Notes: generated from the letters alone by a model not told the origin. Counted from the first letter of the stretch, positions 40,201 through 48,987 are shown. The stretch: DNA of 64,000 bases from Chloroflexota bacterium (GCA_009840165.1 VXOG01000104.1:1-64000), one strand, 5' to 3'. Translations and numbers: made by a program.

Positions 40201-40404
40201 CTAGAAGTTTTGGCCTCTGGTGGTTTCTACGTACCACCAGCCAAGCACTGAATTTTGCTTGAACTGCGCTACGACTTGCTCGCCTTGCTTGAATTGCCAA
40301 TACGGCTGCCCATAATCATCCGTGGTACCTAATACAGGGTCTCCGTCAGCTTGAAAGATGGCGGGCGTTTCGACATCCGCCAGTTGTACGTGATATGTTC
40401 GCAT
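40201..40404 (-). CDS. Small hypothetical protein
   Basis: A 67-residue acidic protein from the ATG at 40402-40404, with AAAGGAG 6-7 bases upstream, a strong ribosome site for an otherwise unrecognised gene. It has a Trp/Tyr-rich second half (PYWQFKQGEQVV, GWWYVETTRG) suggestive of a small beta fold. No Cys or membrane segment. It lies 52 bases downstream of the tRNA on the same strand and could be read through from the tRNA promoter. Confidence 0.55.
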   Translation of the reverse strand: MRTYHVQLADVETPAIFQADGDPVLGTTDDYGQPYWQFKQGEQVVAQFKQNSVLGWWYVETTRGQNF

Positions 40405-40455
40405 CCTGATCTCCTTTGCCTTCTTGCAATCCAGCACGAGGCTGATTATGCTGTA

Positions 40456-40532
40456 TGGAGCCGCCGGGGAGACTCGAACTCCCGACCGTCCCTTCGCAAA
40501 AAGGCTGCTCTTTCCTACTGAGCTACGGCGGC
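40456..40532 (-). tRNA. tRNA with Thr-type body and UGC (Ala) anticodon
   Basis: A 77-base cloverleaf with encoded CCA (40456-40458). The acceptor is GCCGCCG/CGGCGGC (7 bp), the D-arm GCTC/GAGC, the T-arm GGGAG/CTCCC with TTCGAGT, and the discriminator is U73. The anticodon loop reads TTTGCGA, giving TGC at 34-36 and G37. The anticodon stem is imperfect (G-A at 27-43, T-G at 30-40). G1-C72, C2-G71 and U73 fit bacterial tRNA-Thr, while the Ala G3-U70 pair is missing. It may be a degenerate tRNA-Thr or a pseudo-tRNA. Confidence 0.65.
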
Positions 40533-40539
40533 TAACCTG

Positions 40540-40574
40540 GCGAGCGTCAACTGCAATTGACGCTCGCTTTCTTT
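40540..40574 (+). terminator. Terminator-like hairpin next to the tRNA
   Basis: An 11-bp stem GCGAGCGTCAA/TTGACGCTCGC, a loop of 6, then TTTCTTT on the plus strand. It reads as a plus-strand intrinsic terminator, although the nearest upstream features on that strand are non-coding or antisense (tRNA, IS). Confidence 0.55.
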
Positions 40575-40648
40575 ATGTAAGCACACAAACCTGCTCCTGT
40601 GAACCCGAAAACCCCGTCAATTTTGAGGGCAGTTTTAGATTTATTCGG

Positions 40649-40677
40649 TTGACACGAGGCTGGGCATACGTTTATCT
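40649..40677 (+). promoter_or_regulatory. Sigma70-type promoter upstream of the PHP gene
   Basis: TTGACA (40649-40654), a 17-base spacer and TTATCT (40672-40677). It may drive a short RNA or be an upstream promoter for the PHP gene. Confidence 0.45.
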
Positions 40678-40816
40678 AACCGCATTGTGCGTCCATATCG
40701 TGAACCCGAATGTTGCGGATCGGCCCGACTTTCGCAAGCCCGCTCGCTGGCGTAGGCCGATTCCGTAGGCGACTTTGGCGAACGCCCGTTTTGCAAGTCG
40801 CTCATGTTTGGCACGG

Positions 40817-40846
40817 TTGCATCCTGCTGTTGGCAACCCATATAAT
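40817..40846 (+). promoter_or_regulatory. Promoter of the PHP-domain gene
   Basis: TTGCAT (40817-40822), an 18-base spacer and a perfect -10 TATAAT (40841-40846). The predicted start near 40853 supports the TTG initiation codon at 40890. Confidence 0.65.
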
Positions 40847-40889
40847 CGGCTGTTGGCGGTGCCAACACTTTGCCGCCCGGAGGCCGCCC

Positions 40890-41555
40890 TTGACTACCTA
40901 CCTGGACTTGCATTGCCATTCCGTTGCATCCGACGACTCGCGCGCGACGGTTGAACAGTATTTGAAATTCGTCAACGTCCTGCGAAAGCGCGGGTACACC
41001 ATCGACGGAATTGTCCTTACGGAACATCGCAAGTTTGATTTCGACGTGGATTACTCCCAGTTGGCTTCGGAGTACGGAGTGATGGTGCTGAAGGGCGCGG
41101 AACTGGACACTTGCTTCGGTCACATGCTGGTGTACAACATCACGCCCGGACTGGGCAAGGACATTGACTTTGGCGATGTGAAAATGGACGGTCGGGAGTT
41201 GATCAAGGCGGCGCGGCACCATGGCGGTTTGGTAGTTCCGGCCCATCCGGGGCGATTCGGCATCGGCCTGGTCGAATACATGGAGCAGGGCGAATCCTTT
41301 GACGACGTCCGGATTGTCGAGCGCGTCAACGCCGGCAGCAAGCCGGAGGAAAACGAGCGGGCGGAAGAGCTATGCCAACGCACCGGATATCTGGGCATCG
41401 CCGGCAGCGACGCCCACCTGGCCAGCCATATTGGAAGGGCCGTGACCGAGTTCAGGGCCGATATTCGCAACGAATCCCAATTGGTCGAAGCGCTGCTCTC
41501 CGGCGAATTTCGACCGATGTACATTGAAGAAACCGCAGCCACCCCGGTCGGGTGA
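40890..41555 (+). CDS. PHP-domain metal-dependent phosphoesterase-like protein
   Basis: TTG at 40890 with GGAGG 6 bases upstream gives 221 residues. PHP motifs are DLHCHS (about 5-10), the second block LTEHRKFD (about 48-55), the Glu in KGAELDT, VPAHPGR (about 117-123) and the C-terminal GSDAHLASHIG (about 173-183). It resembles the stand-alone PHP proteins related to histidinol phosphatase and RNase-AM-type exonucleases. Metal ligands look complete. The MaoC-like gene follows 13 bases later. Confidence 0.87.
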   Translation: MTTYLDLHCHSVASDDSRATVEQYLKFVNVLRKRGYTIDGIVLTEHRKFDFDVDYSQLASEYGVMVLKGAELDTCFGHMLVYNITPGLGKDIDFGDVKMDGRELIKAARHHGGLVVPAHPGRFGIGLVEYMEQGESFDDVRIVERVNAGSKPEENERAEELCQRTGYLGIAGSDAHLASHIGRAVTEFRADIRNESQLVEALLSGEFRPMYIEETAATPVG

Positions 41556-41568
41556 GAGGAGCCGTCAA

Positions 41569-42021
41569 ATGCCCACTCAGATTGACTACGAATACGACCA
41601 CTCGCTGTACGGCGTCGAGCATGAGTCCGGGCCGTTCCTCGTTACCAGGGAGATCATCGACACATACAGCCGCAGCGTCGGCGAGGACAACCCAATTTAC
41701 ACCGACCCGGAGACCGCCAAAGCCGCCGGTTATGGAGACCAGGTTGCGCCTCCCACGCTTTGCGCATTGTTCGAACGCGGCGAGTTGCCGGACATCAAGC
41801 TCCAATTTGGACGACGCCAATTTCACGGAGGCCAACGGGTGGAACCGAGATCTCCGATCATTGTTGGCGACACTCTTACGGCGTCTTCGCACCTCAAGGA
41901 CGTGTACACCAAGACGGGGCGATCCGGCACCATGGTGCATGTAGTATGGGAAACCACCTTCCGCAACCAGGCCGGCGTGGTGGTTGCCGACGTTCAACGT
42001 TCCCAGGTAGTTCGGGAGTGA
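41569..42021 (+). CDS. FAS1/MaoC-like dehydratase, first subunit
   Basis: A 150-residue hot-dog protein with a GAGAGGAG site. SVGEDNPIYTDPETAKAAGYGD (about 37-58) matches the MaoC N-terminal subunit family, where the D-N-P-I-Y-x-D segment replaces the active-site D-N-P-I-H-x-D and the catalytic His is Tyr. VAPPTLCALF follows. Such proteins pair with a second hot-dog subunit, here the next gene 7 bases downstream, to form an (R)-enoyl-CoA hydratase or related dehydratase. Confidence 0.85.
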   Translation: MPTQIDYEYDHSLYGVEHESGPFLVTREIIDTYSRSVGEDNPIYTDPETAKAAGYGDQVAPPTLCALFERGELPDIKLQFGRRQFHGGQRVEPRSPIIVGDTLTASSHLKDVYTKTGRSGTMVHVVWETTFRNQAGVVVADVQRSQVVRE

Positions 42022-42028
42022 TTTGCAG

Positions 42029-42469
42029 ATGACTGAACCCGCCAAATTGTACTTTGAGGACGTGGAATTGGGGGACGAGATCGGTCCGGCGATCATTTCC
42101 GTCTCCGACGATCAGGTGGTGGACTTCTGCTCCCTGTGGGGTAACCCTGCGCCCAACCGTTTCACGGACCAGGAACAGGCTGAGAAAGTTGGATTGGCCG
42201 AGCCAATCGTACCCGGCATTATGTCCATGGCGCTGGTCTCACGCGTGCTGACCGATTGGGCCGGCGCCGGAACCCTGGCTGATCTGGACCTGGTTTTCCG
42301 CGGCACCATTCCCCACAACCAGCCGCTGCACGTCGGGATACTGATCAGCGACACGGCGCAGGACGAGTCCGGTAACCGTGTCCAATGCGATATTACCATG
42401 ACGGGTCCGGTTCCCGACCGACCGTACATCATCGGAACCGCCCTACTCAATCTCCCTTCCCGTTCATAA
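42029..42469 (+). CDS. MaoC-like dehydratase, second subunit
   Basis: A 146-residue hot-dog protein from ATG 42029 (TTG at 42023 is an alternative). YFEDVELGDEIGPAIISVSDDQVVDFCSLWGNPAPNRFTD (in pieces, residues 8-46) follows the MaoC pattern, with P-A-P-N-R-F-T-D at the catalytic loop position lacking the usual His. GLAEPIVPGIMSMALVSRV (about 57-75) is the family helix. It is co-transcribed with the first subunit and the VOC gene. It may be catalytic or structural in the heterodimer. Confidence 0.85.
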   Translation: MTEPAKLYFEDVELGDEIGPAIISVSDDQVVDFCSLWGNPAPNRFTDQEQAEKVGLAEPIVPGIMSMALVSRVLTDWAGAGTLADLDLVFRGTIPHNQPLHVGILISDTAQDESGNRVQCDITMTGPVPDRPYIIGTALLNLPSRS

Positions 42470-43386
42470 TGCTCCATAAACTTCGCCAAATCGCCATGAT
42501 GGTGGAGGATCTGCCGGAAGCCATTGCGCTTTACGGGCGGGCGCTCGGGATGGAGCCATGCCGCACCGGATCGTTACCTCAGTTTGGGCTGGACAACGCC
42601 GTGCTTCCGGCGGGCAATGGCACTTTCGTGGAGTTGTTGGCTCCCCATAGTTCCGATTCGGCCGGTTCCAGATTCCTGCAACGCCGTGGTGAGGCTCCGT
42701 ACCTCATCATCTTCGAGACCAGGGAATACGACCGGCTGATTCCGCACCTGAGGGAGCAAGGGGTCAGAATCACCGGTGAAACCGAGCACGAAGCATCGCG
42801 GTCAGCCTTCCTGCATCCAGCGTCCTGCAACGGAGCGTTCCTGGAAATAATCGAGGTAACTGATCCAACCAACTCCTGGCCCGCCGCCGGGCCGGACTGG
42901 CAATCGACCAGACACCAACCGGGGACCACGCAGTTGCGGCAAATGGCCATTATTGTGAATGATCTGGACGCCGCCATCGCCCGTTGGAGCGCGCTATTCG
43001 GGTTGCAACCGACCAAGCGGTTTCAAATCAGCTTCACCGACCTGGAGATTGCCGTCCTTCCGTTGAACGGGCGCGACACGTTCATCGAACTGGCGCAACC
43101 CACCAGCGATGATTCGCCATCCGGCAGGTTCCTGGCGCGATACGGCGAGGGCATCTATCTAACCATCTATCAAATTGAAGACTCGCTGGCTACGGACGAC
43201 CACCTGCAAACCCTGGGGAGCATCCGGTTCACAACCTCGCGTCGGACGGACAATTACACTAACCTGGGCTTCAACAGCATTTGGCTGCACCCCGCTACCT
43301 TCAAGGGAGCCTTCACCCAACTTTCCCAAGTGCTGGATTCCGAAAACCCGTGGCCTCCGGCCGGCGACGATTGGTATAAGGAATAA
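42469..43386 (+). CDS. Two-domain VOC-family protein
   Basis: A 305-residue protein with two VOC modules (about 1-130 and 155-300), each starting with L-R-Q-I/M-A-I-M/V-V-x-D-L and ending in HPA(S/T)(C/F)(N/K)GAFLE-type strands. The equal layout suggests internal duplication. Its ATG overlaps the stop of the MaoC-like gene (TAATG). It resembles methylmalonyl-CoA epimerase or glyoxalase-type proteins; the reaction is unknown. Substrates may be acyl-CoA-like given its operon partners. Confidence 0.87.
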   Translation: MLHKLRQIAMMVEDLPEAIALYGRALGMEPCRTGSLPQFGLDNAVLPAGNGTFVELLAPHSSDSAGSRFLQRRGEAPYLIIFETREYDRLIPHLREQGVRITGETEHEASRSAFLHPASCNGAFLEIIEVTDPTNSWPAAGPDWQSTRHQPGTTQLRQMAIIVNDLDAAIARWSALFGLQPTKRFQISFTDLEIAVLPLNGRDTFIELAQPTSDDSPSGRFLARYGEGIYLTIYQIEDSLATDDHLQTLGSIRFTTSRRTDNYTNLGFNSIWLHPATFKGAFTQLSQVLDSENPWPPAGDDWYKE

Positions 43387-43390
43387 CGCC

Positions 43391-44254
43391 ATGCGCTCTC
43401 CCACACTGCCGGCAGCGCACGGCCACGCCCATTCGCGCGACGGTCATACCCACTCGCACGAAGACTATACCCACCAGGCAGTTTCATTTCAGAACGTTGA
43501 CGTTGAATATGGGCCTGTGGTTGCGCTGGAAGGAGTGTCGTTTTCGGTGGAAAACGGCAGCCTGTCGGGAATCATCGGCCCCAATGGAGGCGGCAAGTCC
43601 ACACTGCTCAAGACAGTCGTCGGCCTCGTAAAACCCAGCCGGGGACAGGTGCTCGTGGATGGCCGTCCCAGCCACCGTATGCGGCGGCATATCGGGTTCG
43701 TTCCGCAGCTGGAGCAGGTCGATTGGCATTTCCCGGCGACGGTATGGGACGTGGTGATGATGGGACTCACTCCATCGCGGGGACTTTTCCGCTCCCACAG
43801 TCGGGCCAACCGGGAAGCTGCCGCCGAAGCCCTGGGCACGGTCGGGCTGAAAGATCTCCGCCGCCGGGGGATCGGTGAGCTTTCCGGAGGGCAGCGCCGG
43901 CGCGTTCTGCTGGCTCGCGCCATAGCGTCTCACCCGTCTATCCTGCTCCTTGACGAGCCGATGACTGGCCTCGACCCGACCGCGCAGCATAGTTTTCTGG
44001 ATATCATCGACCGGCTGCGCGAGGGTGGCGCGACGGTCATTATGTGCACCCACAACCTCACCTGCGTTTCAGCGCGGGCCAGCGATGTCGCGGTAATCAA
44101 CGGACGCCTGATCGCCTACGGGCCACCGGAAGAAGTGCTGCTGGAATCCGTGCTCGCCGACGCCTTCGGGCATCAGTTGGTGGTTCACGCCTCCGGCGAG
44201 GCGCTGGCGCTGCATCACCACGACCACCGGCCCGCGTGGCCCGGTAGGGGCTGA
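43391..44254 (+). CDS. ABC-transporter ATPase with His-rich ends (Zn/Mn type)
   Basis: A 287-residue ABC ATPase. The N-terminal 28 residues are a His/Asp-rich metal-binding-like tail (HGHAHSRDGHTHSHED). Walker A is GPNGGGKST (about 62-70), the signature is LSGGQRRRV (about 162-170), Walker B is ILLLDEPMTGLD (about 181-192), and the H-loop follows. A terminal HHHDH lies at 275-280. The closest style is the ZnuC/MntB/TroB family. No permease or solute-binding gene follows; an SDR is next. It could be an orphan component served by a remote permease. Confidence 0.88.
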   Translation: MRSPTLPAAHGHAHSRDGHTHSHEDYTHQAVSFQNVDVEYGPVVALEGVSFSVENGSLSGIIGPNGGGKSTLLKTVVGLVKPSRGQVLVDGRPSHRMRRHIGFVPQLEQVDWHFPATVWDVVMMGLTPSRGLFRSHSRANREAAAEALGTVGLKDLRRRGIGELSGGQRRRVLLARAIASHPSILLLDEPMTGLDPTAQHSFLDIIDRLREGGATVIMCTHNLTCVSARASDVAVINGRLIAYGPPEEVLLESVLADAFGHQLVVHASGEALALHHHDHRPAWPGRG

Positions 44255-44322
44255 AACCTTTTCCACCGAGGATTTCACGCCGGTTTCCGCGTACCCGTAG
44301 CCAATCTATCCAATAGGAGACC

Positions 44323-45174
44323 ATGATGTACGACCTCAATGGCAAGACAGCTCTCGTAACCGGCGCCGGCGGACGCCACGGCATCGGCCGCGCCATCGCA
44401 ACGCGCCTCGCCTCCGAGGGCGCCGACGTTGTGGTCACCGACGTCGAAGCATCCCTGGACGCAATCCGCACCGAAGACCGTCTCGATGGCTGGGAGGGCC
44501 TCCCCAGCGTCGTCAAGGAAATCCAGGACTTGGGCCGCCGCAGCACGGGCCTATACTACGACGTGGCGGACAGCGCCCAAGTGGACGCCATGGTGTCCGA
44601 CACGCTGGGTGAATTCGGGAAAATTGACATTCTGGTGAACAACGCCGGCTCGCGTCCGGGTCGAGACCGTGTGCTGATTGTAGAGCTCGAGGAAGACGCT
44701 TTCGACGAAGTGATGCGCGTAAACGTCAGAGGAACATACCTCGTCAGCCGCGCCGTTGCCCGGCACATGGTAGCACGGGGCGGCCCCGGCAAGATCATCA
44801 ACATTTCTTCTGGGGCCGGCAAGCGCGGCATAGCGCGCTACGGAGCCTACTGCGCCAGCAAGTTCGCGGTCATCGGGTTCACTCAATCGCTGGCCCACGA
44901 GATGGCCCCTTACCACGTCAACGTGAACGCCATATGCCCCGGCTTGGTGGACACCGAGCGCGTTGACTTCATCGCCGCCGCCCTGGCTCCGGAGGGAACA
45001 TCAGGCGAGGAGCATCGCGCCCTAATGGTACGCGAGCGTGAAATGCGGGTTCCCCTGGGCAGAATCGCGCAGGGCGACGACATCGCGCGCATAGCGGCAT
45101 TCCTCTCCTCGGCTGAATCCGATTACATGACGGGCCTCAGCATCAGCGTCTCCGGCGGTTCTGAAATGAGCTGA
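44323..45174 (+). CDS. SDR-family oxidoreductase
   Basis: A 283-residue short-chain dehydrogenase with AGGAG before the ATG. The cofactor motif is TGAGGRHGIG (about 14-23), DV is the second strand, and NNAG is near 104. The catalytic Ser is in NISSGAGKRG and the Tyr-x3-Lys in YGAYCASKF (Tyr near 170), with PGLVDTERV after it. It is preceded by the ABC ATPase and followed by small membrane genes. Residues 40-55 form an extra loop relative to short SDRs. Substrate unknown. Confidence 0.9.
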   Translation: MMYDLNGKTALVTGAGGRHGIGRAIATRLASEGADVVVTDVEASLDAIRTEDRLDGWEGLPSVVKEIQDLGRRSTGLYYDVADSAQVDAMVSDTLGEFGKIDILVNNAGSRPGRDRVLIVELEEDAFDEVMRVNVRGTYLVSRAVARHMVARGGPGKIINISSGAGKRGIARYGAYCASKFAVIGFTQSLAHEMAPYHVNVNAICPGLVDTERVDFIAAALAPEGTSGEEHRALMVREREMRVPLGRIAQGDDIARIAAFLSSAESDYMTGLSISVSGGSEMS

Positions 45175-45196
45175 GCTAACCGGAGAACCCATCCGC

Positions 45197-45202
45197 TATA
45201 AT
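45197..45202 (+). promoter_or_regulatory. -10 TATAAT upstream of the small membrane protein pair
   Basis: A perfect TATAAT 35 bases before the ATG at 45237, where GGAGG supplies the ribosome site. No good -35 sequence is found, so it may be activator-dependent. Confidence 0.4.
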
Positions 45203-45236
45203 GGTGGCAACGGGTTATCTGTCAGGAGGCGCCAAA

Positions 45237-45431
45237 ATGGAAACCAAGTCCGACAAAGTCGCCGCCGTTGCCTTGGGAACCATATTTTTCTTCCTCGGCG
45301 TTTGGGGATTATTCGTCATCCCCAGCGATTGGACTTGGTACCAAAAAGTACTGCTGGAAATTTCGGTTTTCGGTTGCAGCTTGGGCTGCTTCGCCGCCCT
45401 ATTGTTTGGAGTTCCCGGTTCTCGGAAATAG
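45237..45431 (+). CDS. Small two-helix membrane protein
   Basis: A 64-residue protein with a strong AGGAGG site. It has two hydrophobic helices (about 8-28 and 38-58) and a short charged N-terminus. It is not recognised. It sits 9 bases before another membrane protein and upstream of gatCA. Confidence 0.6.
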   Translation: METKSDKVAAVALGTIFFFLGVWGLFVIPSDWTWYQKVLLEISVFGCSLGCFAALLFGVPGSRK

Positions 45432-45440
45432 GTAGAACAT

Positions 45441-45737
45441 ATGCTGCGTTTCGCCGGCAACCGGGAATGGATTGTCGCCTCTGTAATCAGTATAGCCTTG
45501 ATGGTGATTGTACCCACCGTCATTACTCGGCTCTCGCTGAACCCTGCTGTAGTCTTATTGTTCGCCATCGCGGCTCTGTCCGGAGGCTTTTTCGGGGAGC
45601 TGCGGGACACCTGGAACACAGAGCGGCCTTTCAGCTTCACGCGGGTATTCTTTCGTGCTTTTGAATGGCTCAGCCTCGCCATCGCCGGGTACATCATTCT
45701 GTCTGTAATCGGTGTCAACAGCGGCACATTCGATTAG
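45441..45737 (+). CDS. Small membrane protein
   Basis: A 98-residue protein with three hydrophobic segments (about 10-29, 34-52, 72-92) and a hydrophilic turn with ELRDTWNTER between the second and third. No family recognised. Together with the preceding gene it could form a small membrane complex. GatC follows 12 bases later, so it is likely in the same transcript. Confidence 0.6.
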   Translation: MLRFAGNREWIVASVISIALMVIVPTVITRLSLNPAVVLLFAIAALSGGFFGELRDTWNTERPFSFTRVFFRAFEWLSLAIAGYIILSVIGVNSGTFD

Positions 45738-45749
45738 GAAAACGCAACC

Positions 45750-46040
45750 ATGCCCATCGACCATACCCAGGTAAAACACATCGCCGCCCTAGCGCGTATT
45801 TCGCTGACGGAGGCGGAGACCGAGGCATTCACCCGCCAACTGTCCGACATCCTCGACCAGTTCGAGATTCTGCAAAGCCTGGACACCACCGGCGTATCCC
45901 CAACCGCCCACGTTGCCGGCCTAGATAACGTCCTCCGCGACGACGAACCTGCTGACAGCCTTCCCGCCGACGACACCCTGCGCAACGCCCCGCGACGCCG
46001 CGGCGACTTCTTCCAGGTCCGCGCCGTCCTTGACGAATAG
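45750..46040 (+). CDS. gatC: Aspartyl/glutamyl-tRNA amidotransferase subunit C
   Basis: A 96-residue GatC: HIAALARISLTEAETEAF (about 7-24), LSDILDQFEILQSLDTTGVSPT (in pieces, about 29-50) and the FFQVRAVLDE end are typical. It stabilises GatA-GatB, which converts Glu-tRNA(Gln) or Asp-tRNA(Asn) to Gln/Asn-tRNA. It lies 6 bases before gatA. gatB is not in the window. Confidence 0.93.
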   Translation: MPIDHTQVKHIAALARISLTEAETEAFTRQLSDILDQFEILQSLDTTGVSPTAHVAGLDNVLRDDEPADSLPADDTLRNAPRRRGDFFQVRAVLDE

Positions 46041-46046
46041 TCTCCC

Positions 46047-47504
46047 ATGTCCGAACTCTGGCAGCTGTCCGTAACCCAGGCCTCCCAACTCCTCGCTGAC
46101 CGTGAGATCAGCAGCGTTGAGCTCACTGAATGTTTGCTGCAACGAATCGCCGACGTGGACGGACGGCTATCTTCGTACATCACTGTAACCGGTGACGTCG
46201 CCCGACAGCAGGCGGAAATGGCGGACCGGCGCATTGCGGCCGGCGAGGCCGGCCCGCTCACGGGAATCCCGATGCAGATTAAAGACCTCCTCTGCACCGG
46301 CGGCGTGCCCACCACATGCGCGTCGCGGATGCTGGCCGAATATGTCCCGGTGTACGACGCCACGGCGGTTGGCCGGCTGCGTGAGCAGGGCGCGGTGCTG
46401 CTGGGCAAGGGCAACATGGACGAGTTCGGAATGGGCTCGTCCACGGAGAACTCCGCCTTCTTTCCCACGCGGAACCCCTGGGACGTCGAGAAAGTGCCCG
46501 GGGGCAGCAGCGGAGGATCCGCCGCCGCAGTAGCAGCCGGAATGGCTGCTTTCGCGCTGGGCACCGACACCGGCGGCAGCATCCGCCAACCCGCTTCCTT
46601 CTGTGGCGTCACCGGGTTGAAACCGACCTATGGGCGCGTCAGCCGTTACGGGCTGGTGGCGTATGCGTCATCACTGGACCAGGTTGGACCGCTGGCGCGC
46701 GACGCCGCGGATTGCGCGCTCATCCTGCAAGCCATTGCCGGGCATGATTCGCATGACGCCACCTCTTTGCCCGACCCGGTTCCCGATTACGCAGCGGGAC
46801 TCAACGGCGACGTGACGGGCCTGCGTCTGGGAGTTCCACAGGAGTACTTCGGCGAAGGCATGGATGCCGGCGTGCGGGCCACAGTAACGTCCGCCATTGA
46901 CCAACTGGCCGCCCTGGGCGCGGAAATCCGTGAAATATCGCTGCCCACCACCGAGTACGCGCTGGCGTGTTATTACATCATCGCCCCCTCCGAATGTTCC
47001 GCCAACCTGGCCCGCTACGACGGCGTTAAGTACGGTTATTCGCACCGGGGCGAAGGCGATATGTGGGAAGCCATGGAGCGAACCCGTCAGCACGGCTTCG
47101 GCCCCGAAGTCAAGCGGCGCATCATGCTGGGAGCGTTCGCGCTGTCGTCGGGATACTATGACGCCTACTATCACAAAGCCCAGCAGGTGCGGACCCTGAT
47201 CAGGGAGGACTTCACCCGGGCGTTTGAGGGCGTGGACGCCCTGGTCGCCCCGGTGTCGCCGATTGTCGCGTTCCCCATCGGCGAACGGACCGACGATCCG
47301 GTGCGGATGTACCTGGTGGACGTGTACACCTTGCCGGTGAACATCGCGGGACTGCCGGCTATGTCCGTTCCCTGCGGATTCAGCGACGGATTGCCGGTGG
47401 GCCTGCAACTGATCGGCCCGCACCTGGCCGAGTCGCGGCTGTTGAACATCGCCCACGCCTACCAGCAGGCGACGGATTGGCATACGCAACGGCCGGCTCT
47501 GTGA
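46047..47504 (+). CDS. gatA: Aspartyl/glutamyl-tRNA amidotransferase subunit A
   Basis: A 485-residue amidase-signature enzyme. The catalytic Lys is in [10 protein letters not shown] (about 79), the first Ser and glycine-rich region in [14 protein letters not shown] (about 152-165) and the nucleophile Ser in [14 protein letters not shown] (about 170-183), all intact. It hydrolyses glutamine to supply ammonia to GatB. It is linked with gatC (6-base gap) and followed by asparaginyl-tRNA synthetase. Full length. Confidence 0.95.
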   Translation: MSELWQLSVTQASQLLADREISSVELTECLLQRIADVDGRLSSYITVTGDVARQQAEMADRRIAAGEAGPLTGIPMQIKDLLCTGGVPTTCASRMLAEYVPVYDATAVGRLREQGAVLLGKGNMDEFGMGSSTENSAFFPTRNPWDVEKVPGGSSGGSAAAVAAGMAAFALGTDTGGSIRQPASFCGVTGLKPTYGRVSRYGLVAYASSLDQVGPLARDAADCALILQAIAGHDSHDATSLPDPVPDYAAGLNGDVTGLRLGVPQEYFGEGMDAGVRATVTSAIDQLAALGAEIREISLPTTEYALACYYIIAPSECSANLARYDGVKYGYSHRGEGDMWEAMERTRQHGFGPEVKRRIMLGAFALSSGYYDAYYHKAQQVRTLIREDFTRAFEGVDALVAPVSPIVAFPIGERTDDPVRMYLVDVYTLPVNIAGLPAMSVPCGFSDGLPVGLQLIGPHLAESRLLNIAHAYQQATDWHTQRPAL

Positions 47505-47554
47505 CAATCGTGTGCTAAAATTCCGTTATCAGCGGGTATCGGAGGGTAGCTGGT

Positions 47555-48958
47555 ATGCCTACTTCTGGACGCACACGCATCACGGATCTCTTGAACGTTG
47601 AGCGGTTGGAGGATGCCCCCCATCCCGTCACGGTTAACGGTTGGGTGAAGACTGTCCGATCTTCCGGCGGCGTTTCCTTCGTCCAAATCAACGACGGGTC
47701 GAGTCTGGCGGACTTGCAGATCGTCGTCGATGCCAACTGCCCCGATTACGCCCTCGTCGGCAGCCTGACCACAGGGTGCAGCTTGACGGCCCTCGGAGTA
47801 TTGCAGGAGTCCCTCGGTCGCGGCCAGAAGTACGAGGTAGTCGCCAGCAGCCTGGAAATGCTGGGCAGCGCAGACCCCGAGGAATATCCACTGCAAAAGA
47901 AACGCCACACCCTGGAGTTTCTACGAGAGTTGGCGCATCTGCGTCCCCGCACCAACACGTTCGGCGCCGTAGCGCGCGTCCGCAACGCGATGGCCTTCGG
48001 CATTCACCAATTCTTCCAGCAGCGCGGCTTCCTCTACATCCAGACGCCGATCATTACCGCCAGCGACGCCGAGGGCGCCGGCGCGATGTTCCGGGCTACT
48101 ACCCTGGACCTTGACAACCTGCCGACCCAGAGCGGGCGGCTCGATAACGACGCCGATTTCTTTGGCCGGCCGGCCTTCCTGACGGTAAGCGGCCAGCTTG
48201 AGGCGGAAATCTTTGCTCAGGCCATGTCCGACGTGTACACCTTCGGCCCAACCTTCCGCGCAGAAAATTCAAACACCTCGCGGCACCTGGCGGAGTTCTG
48301 GATGGTGGAGCCAGAAGTCGCCTTCTGCGACCTGGACGGCCTGGCTCAGTTGGCCGAAGACTTCCTGCGCGGCATCTTTACCCACGTGCTGGATACGTGC
48401 CCCGAGGATATGGCGTTCTTCAACCGCTTCTACGACAAGGAACTGATCACGACGTTGGAGGACATCGCCAACTCCGATTTTGAGCGGATGACCTATACGG
48501 AAGCGATCAGGATACTGGAAGAATCCGGCGAGTCCTTCGAGTTCCCAGTTCGCTGGGGCGCCGACCTGCAATCCGAGCACGAGCGATACCTCACCGAACG
48601 CAAAGTCGGTCGGCCAGTCATCGTTACGGACTACCCCAGCGCGATCAAGGCATTCTACATGCGGCTGAACGACGACGGTGAGACGGTCCGGGCGATGGAC
48701 GTCCTGGTGCCCCGCATCGGCGAGATTATCGGCGGCAGCCAGCGCGAAGAACGCCTGGACGTGCTGCAATCCCGCATGGCCGAAGCAGGGTTGGACGATG
48801 CGCCCTACTGGTGGTACCTGGACCTGCGTCGTTACGGCACTACGCCACACGCCGGCTTCGGGCTTGGGTTCGAGCGCACGGTGCAGTTCGCCACTGGGAT
48901 GCAGAACATTCGGGACATCATCGCGTTCCCGCGCACGCCCCGCAGCGCCGAATTCTAA
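47555..48958 (+). CDS. asnS: Asparaginyl-tRNA synthetase
   Basis: A 467-residue class IIb synthetase. An OB-fold anticodon-binding domain (about 20-115, [12 protein letters not shown]) precedes the catalytic core. Motif 2 is [21 protein letters not shown] (in pieces, about 231-251), and motif 3 is [21 protein letters not shown] (in pieces, about 434-454). The AsnRS hallmark is the absence of the AspRS-type insert. An extended -10 (TGTGCTAAAAT) at 47511-47521 may be its own promoter. With AsnRS present, GatCA(B) probably serves Gln-tRNA formation. Confidence 0.94.
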   Translation: MPTSGRTRITDLLNVERLEDAPHPVTVNGWVKTVRSSGGVSFVQINDGSSLADLQIVVDANCPDYALVGSLTTGCSLTALGVLQESLGRGQKYEVVASSLEMLGSADPEEYPLQKKRHTLEFLRELAHLRPRTNTFGAVARVRNAMAFGIHQFFQQRGFLYIQTPIITASDAEGAGAMFRATTLDLDNLPTQSGRLDNDADFFGRPAFLTVSGQLEAEIFAQAMSDVYTFGPTFRAENSNTSRHLAEFWMVEPEVAFCDLDGLAQLAEDFLRGIFTHVLDTCPEDMAFFNRFYDKELITTLEDIANSDFERMTYTEAIRILEESGESFEFPVRWGADLQSEHERYLTERKVGRPVIVTDYPSAIKAFYMRLNDDGETVRAMDVLVPRIGEIIGGSQREERLDVLQSRMAEAGLDDAPYWWYLDLRRYGTTPHAGFGLGFERTVQFATGMQNIRDIIAFPRTPRSAEF

Positions 48959-48987
48959 TTGACGGTGTAAGTGGCACCCCATATAAT
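48959..48987 (+). promoter_or_regulatory. Strong promoter of the ThDP subunit operon
   Basis: TTGACG (48959-48964), a 17-base spacer and a perfect -10 TATAAT (48982-48987), followed by a 59-base leader that ends in AAGGAG before the ATG at 49053. One of the best-matched promoters in the window. Confidence 0.75.

Larger units (their letters stand above)
40533..40889. other. Intergenic region with hairpin and two promoters
   Basis: 357 bases without a supported protein gene. It contains the hairpin at 40540, a plus-strand promoter at 40649-40677 and the promoter of the PHP gene at 40817-40846. The stretch between the two promoters has no reading frame with a ribosome site and could carry a short untranslated RNA or a long leader. 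Confidence 0.5.
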
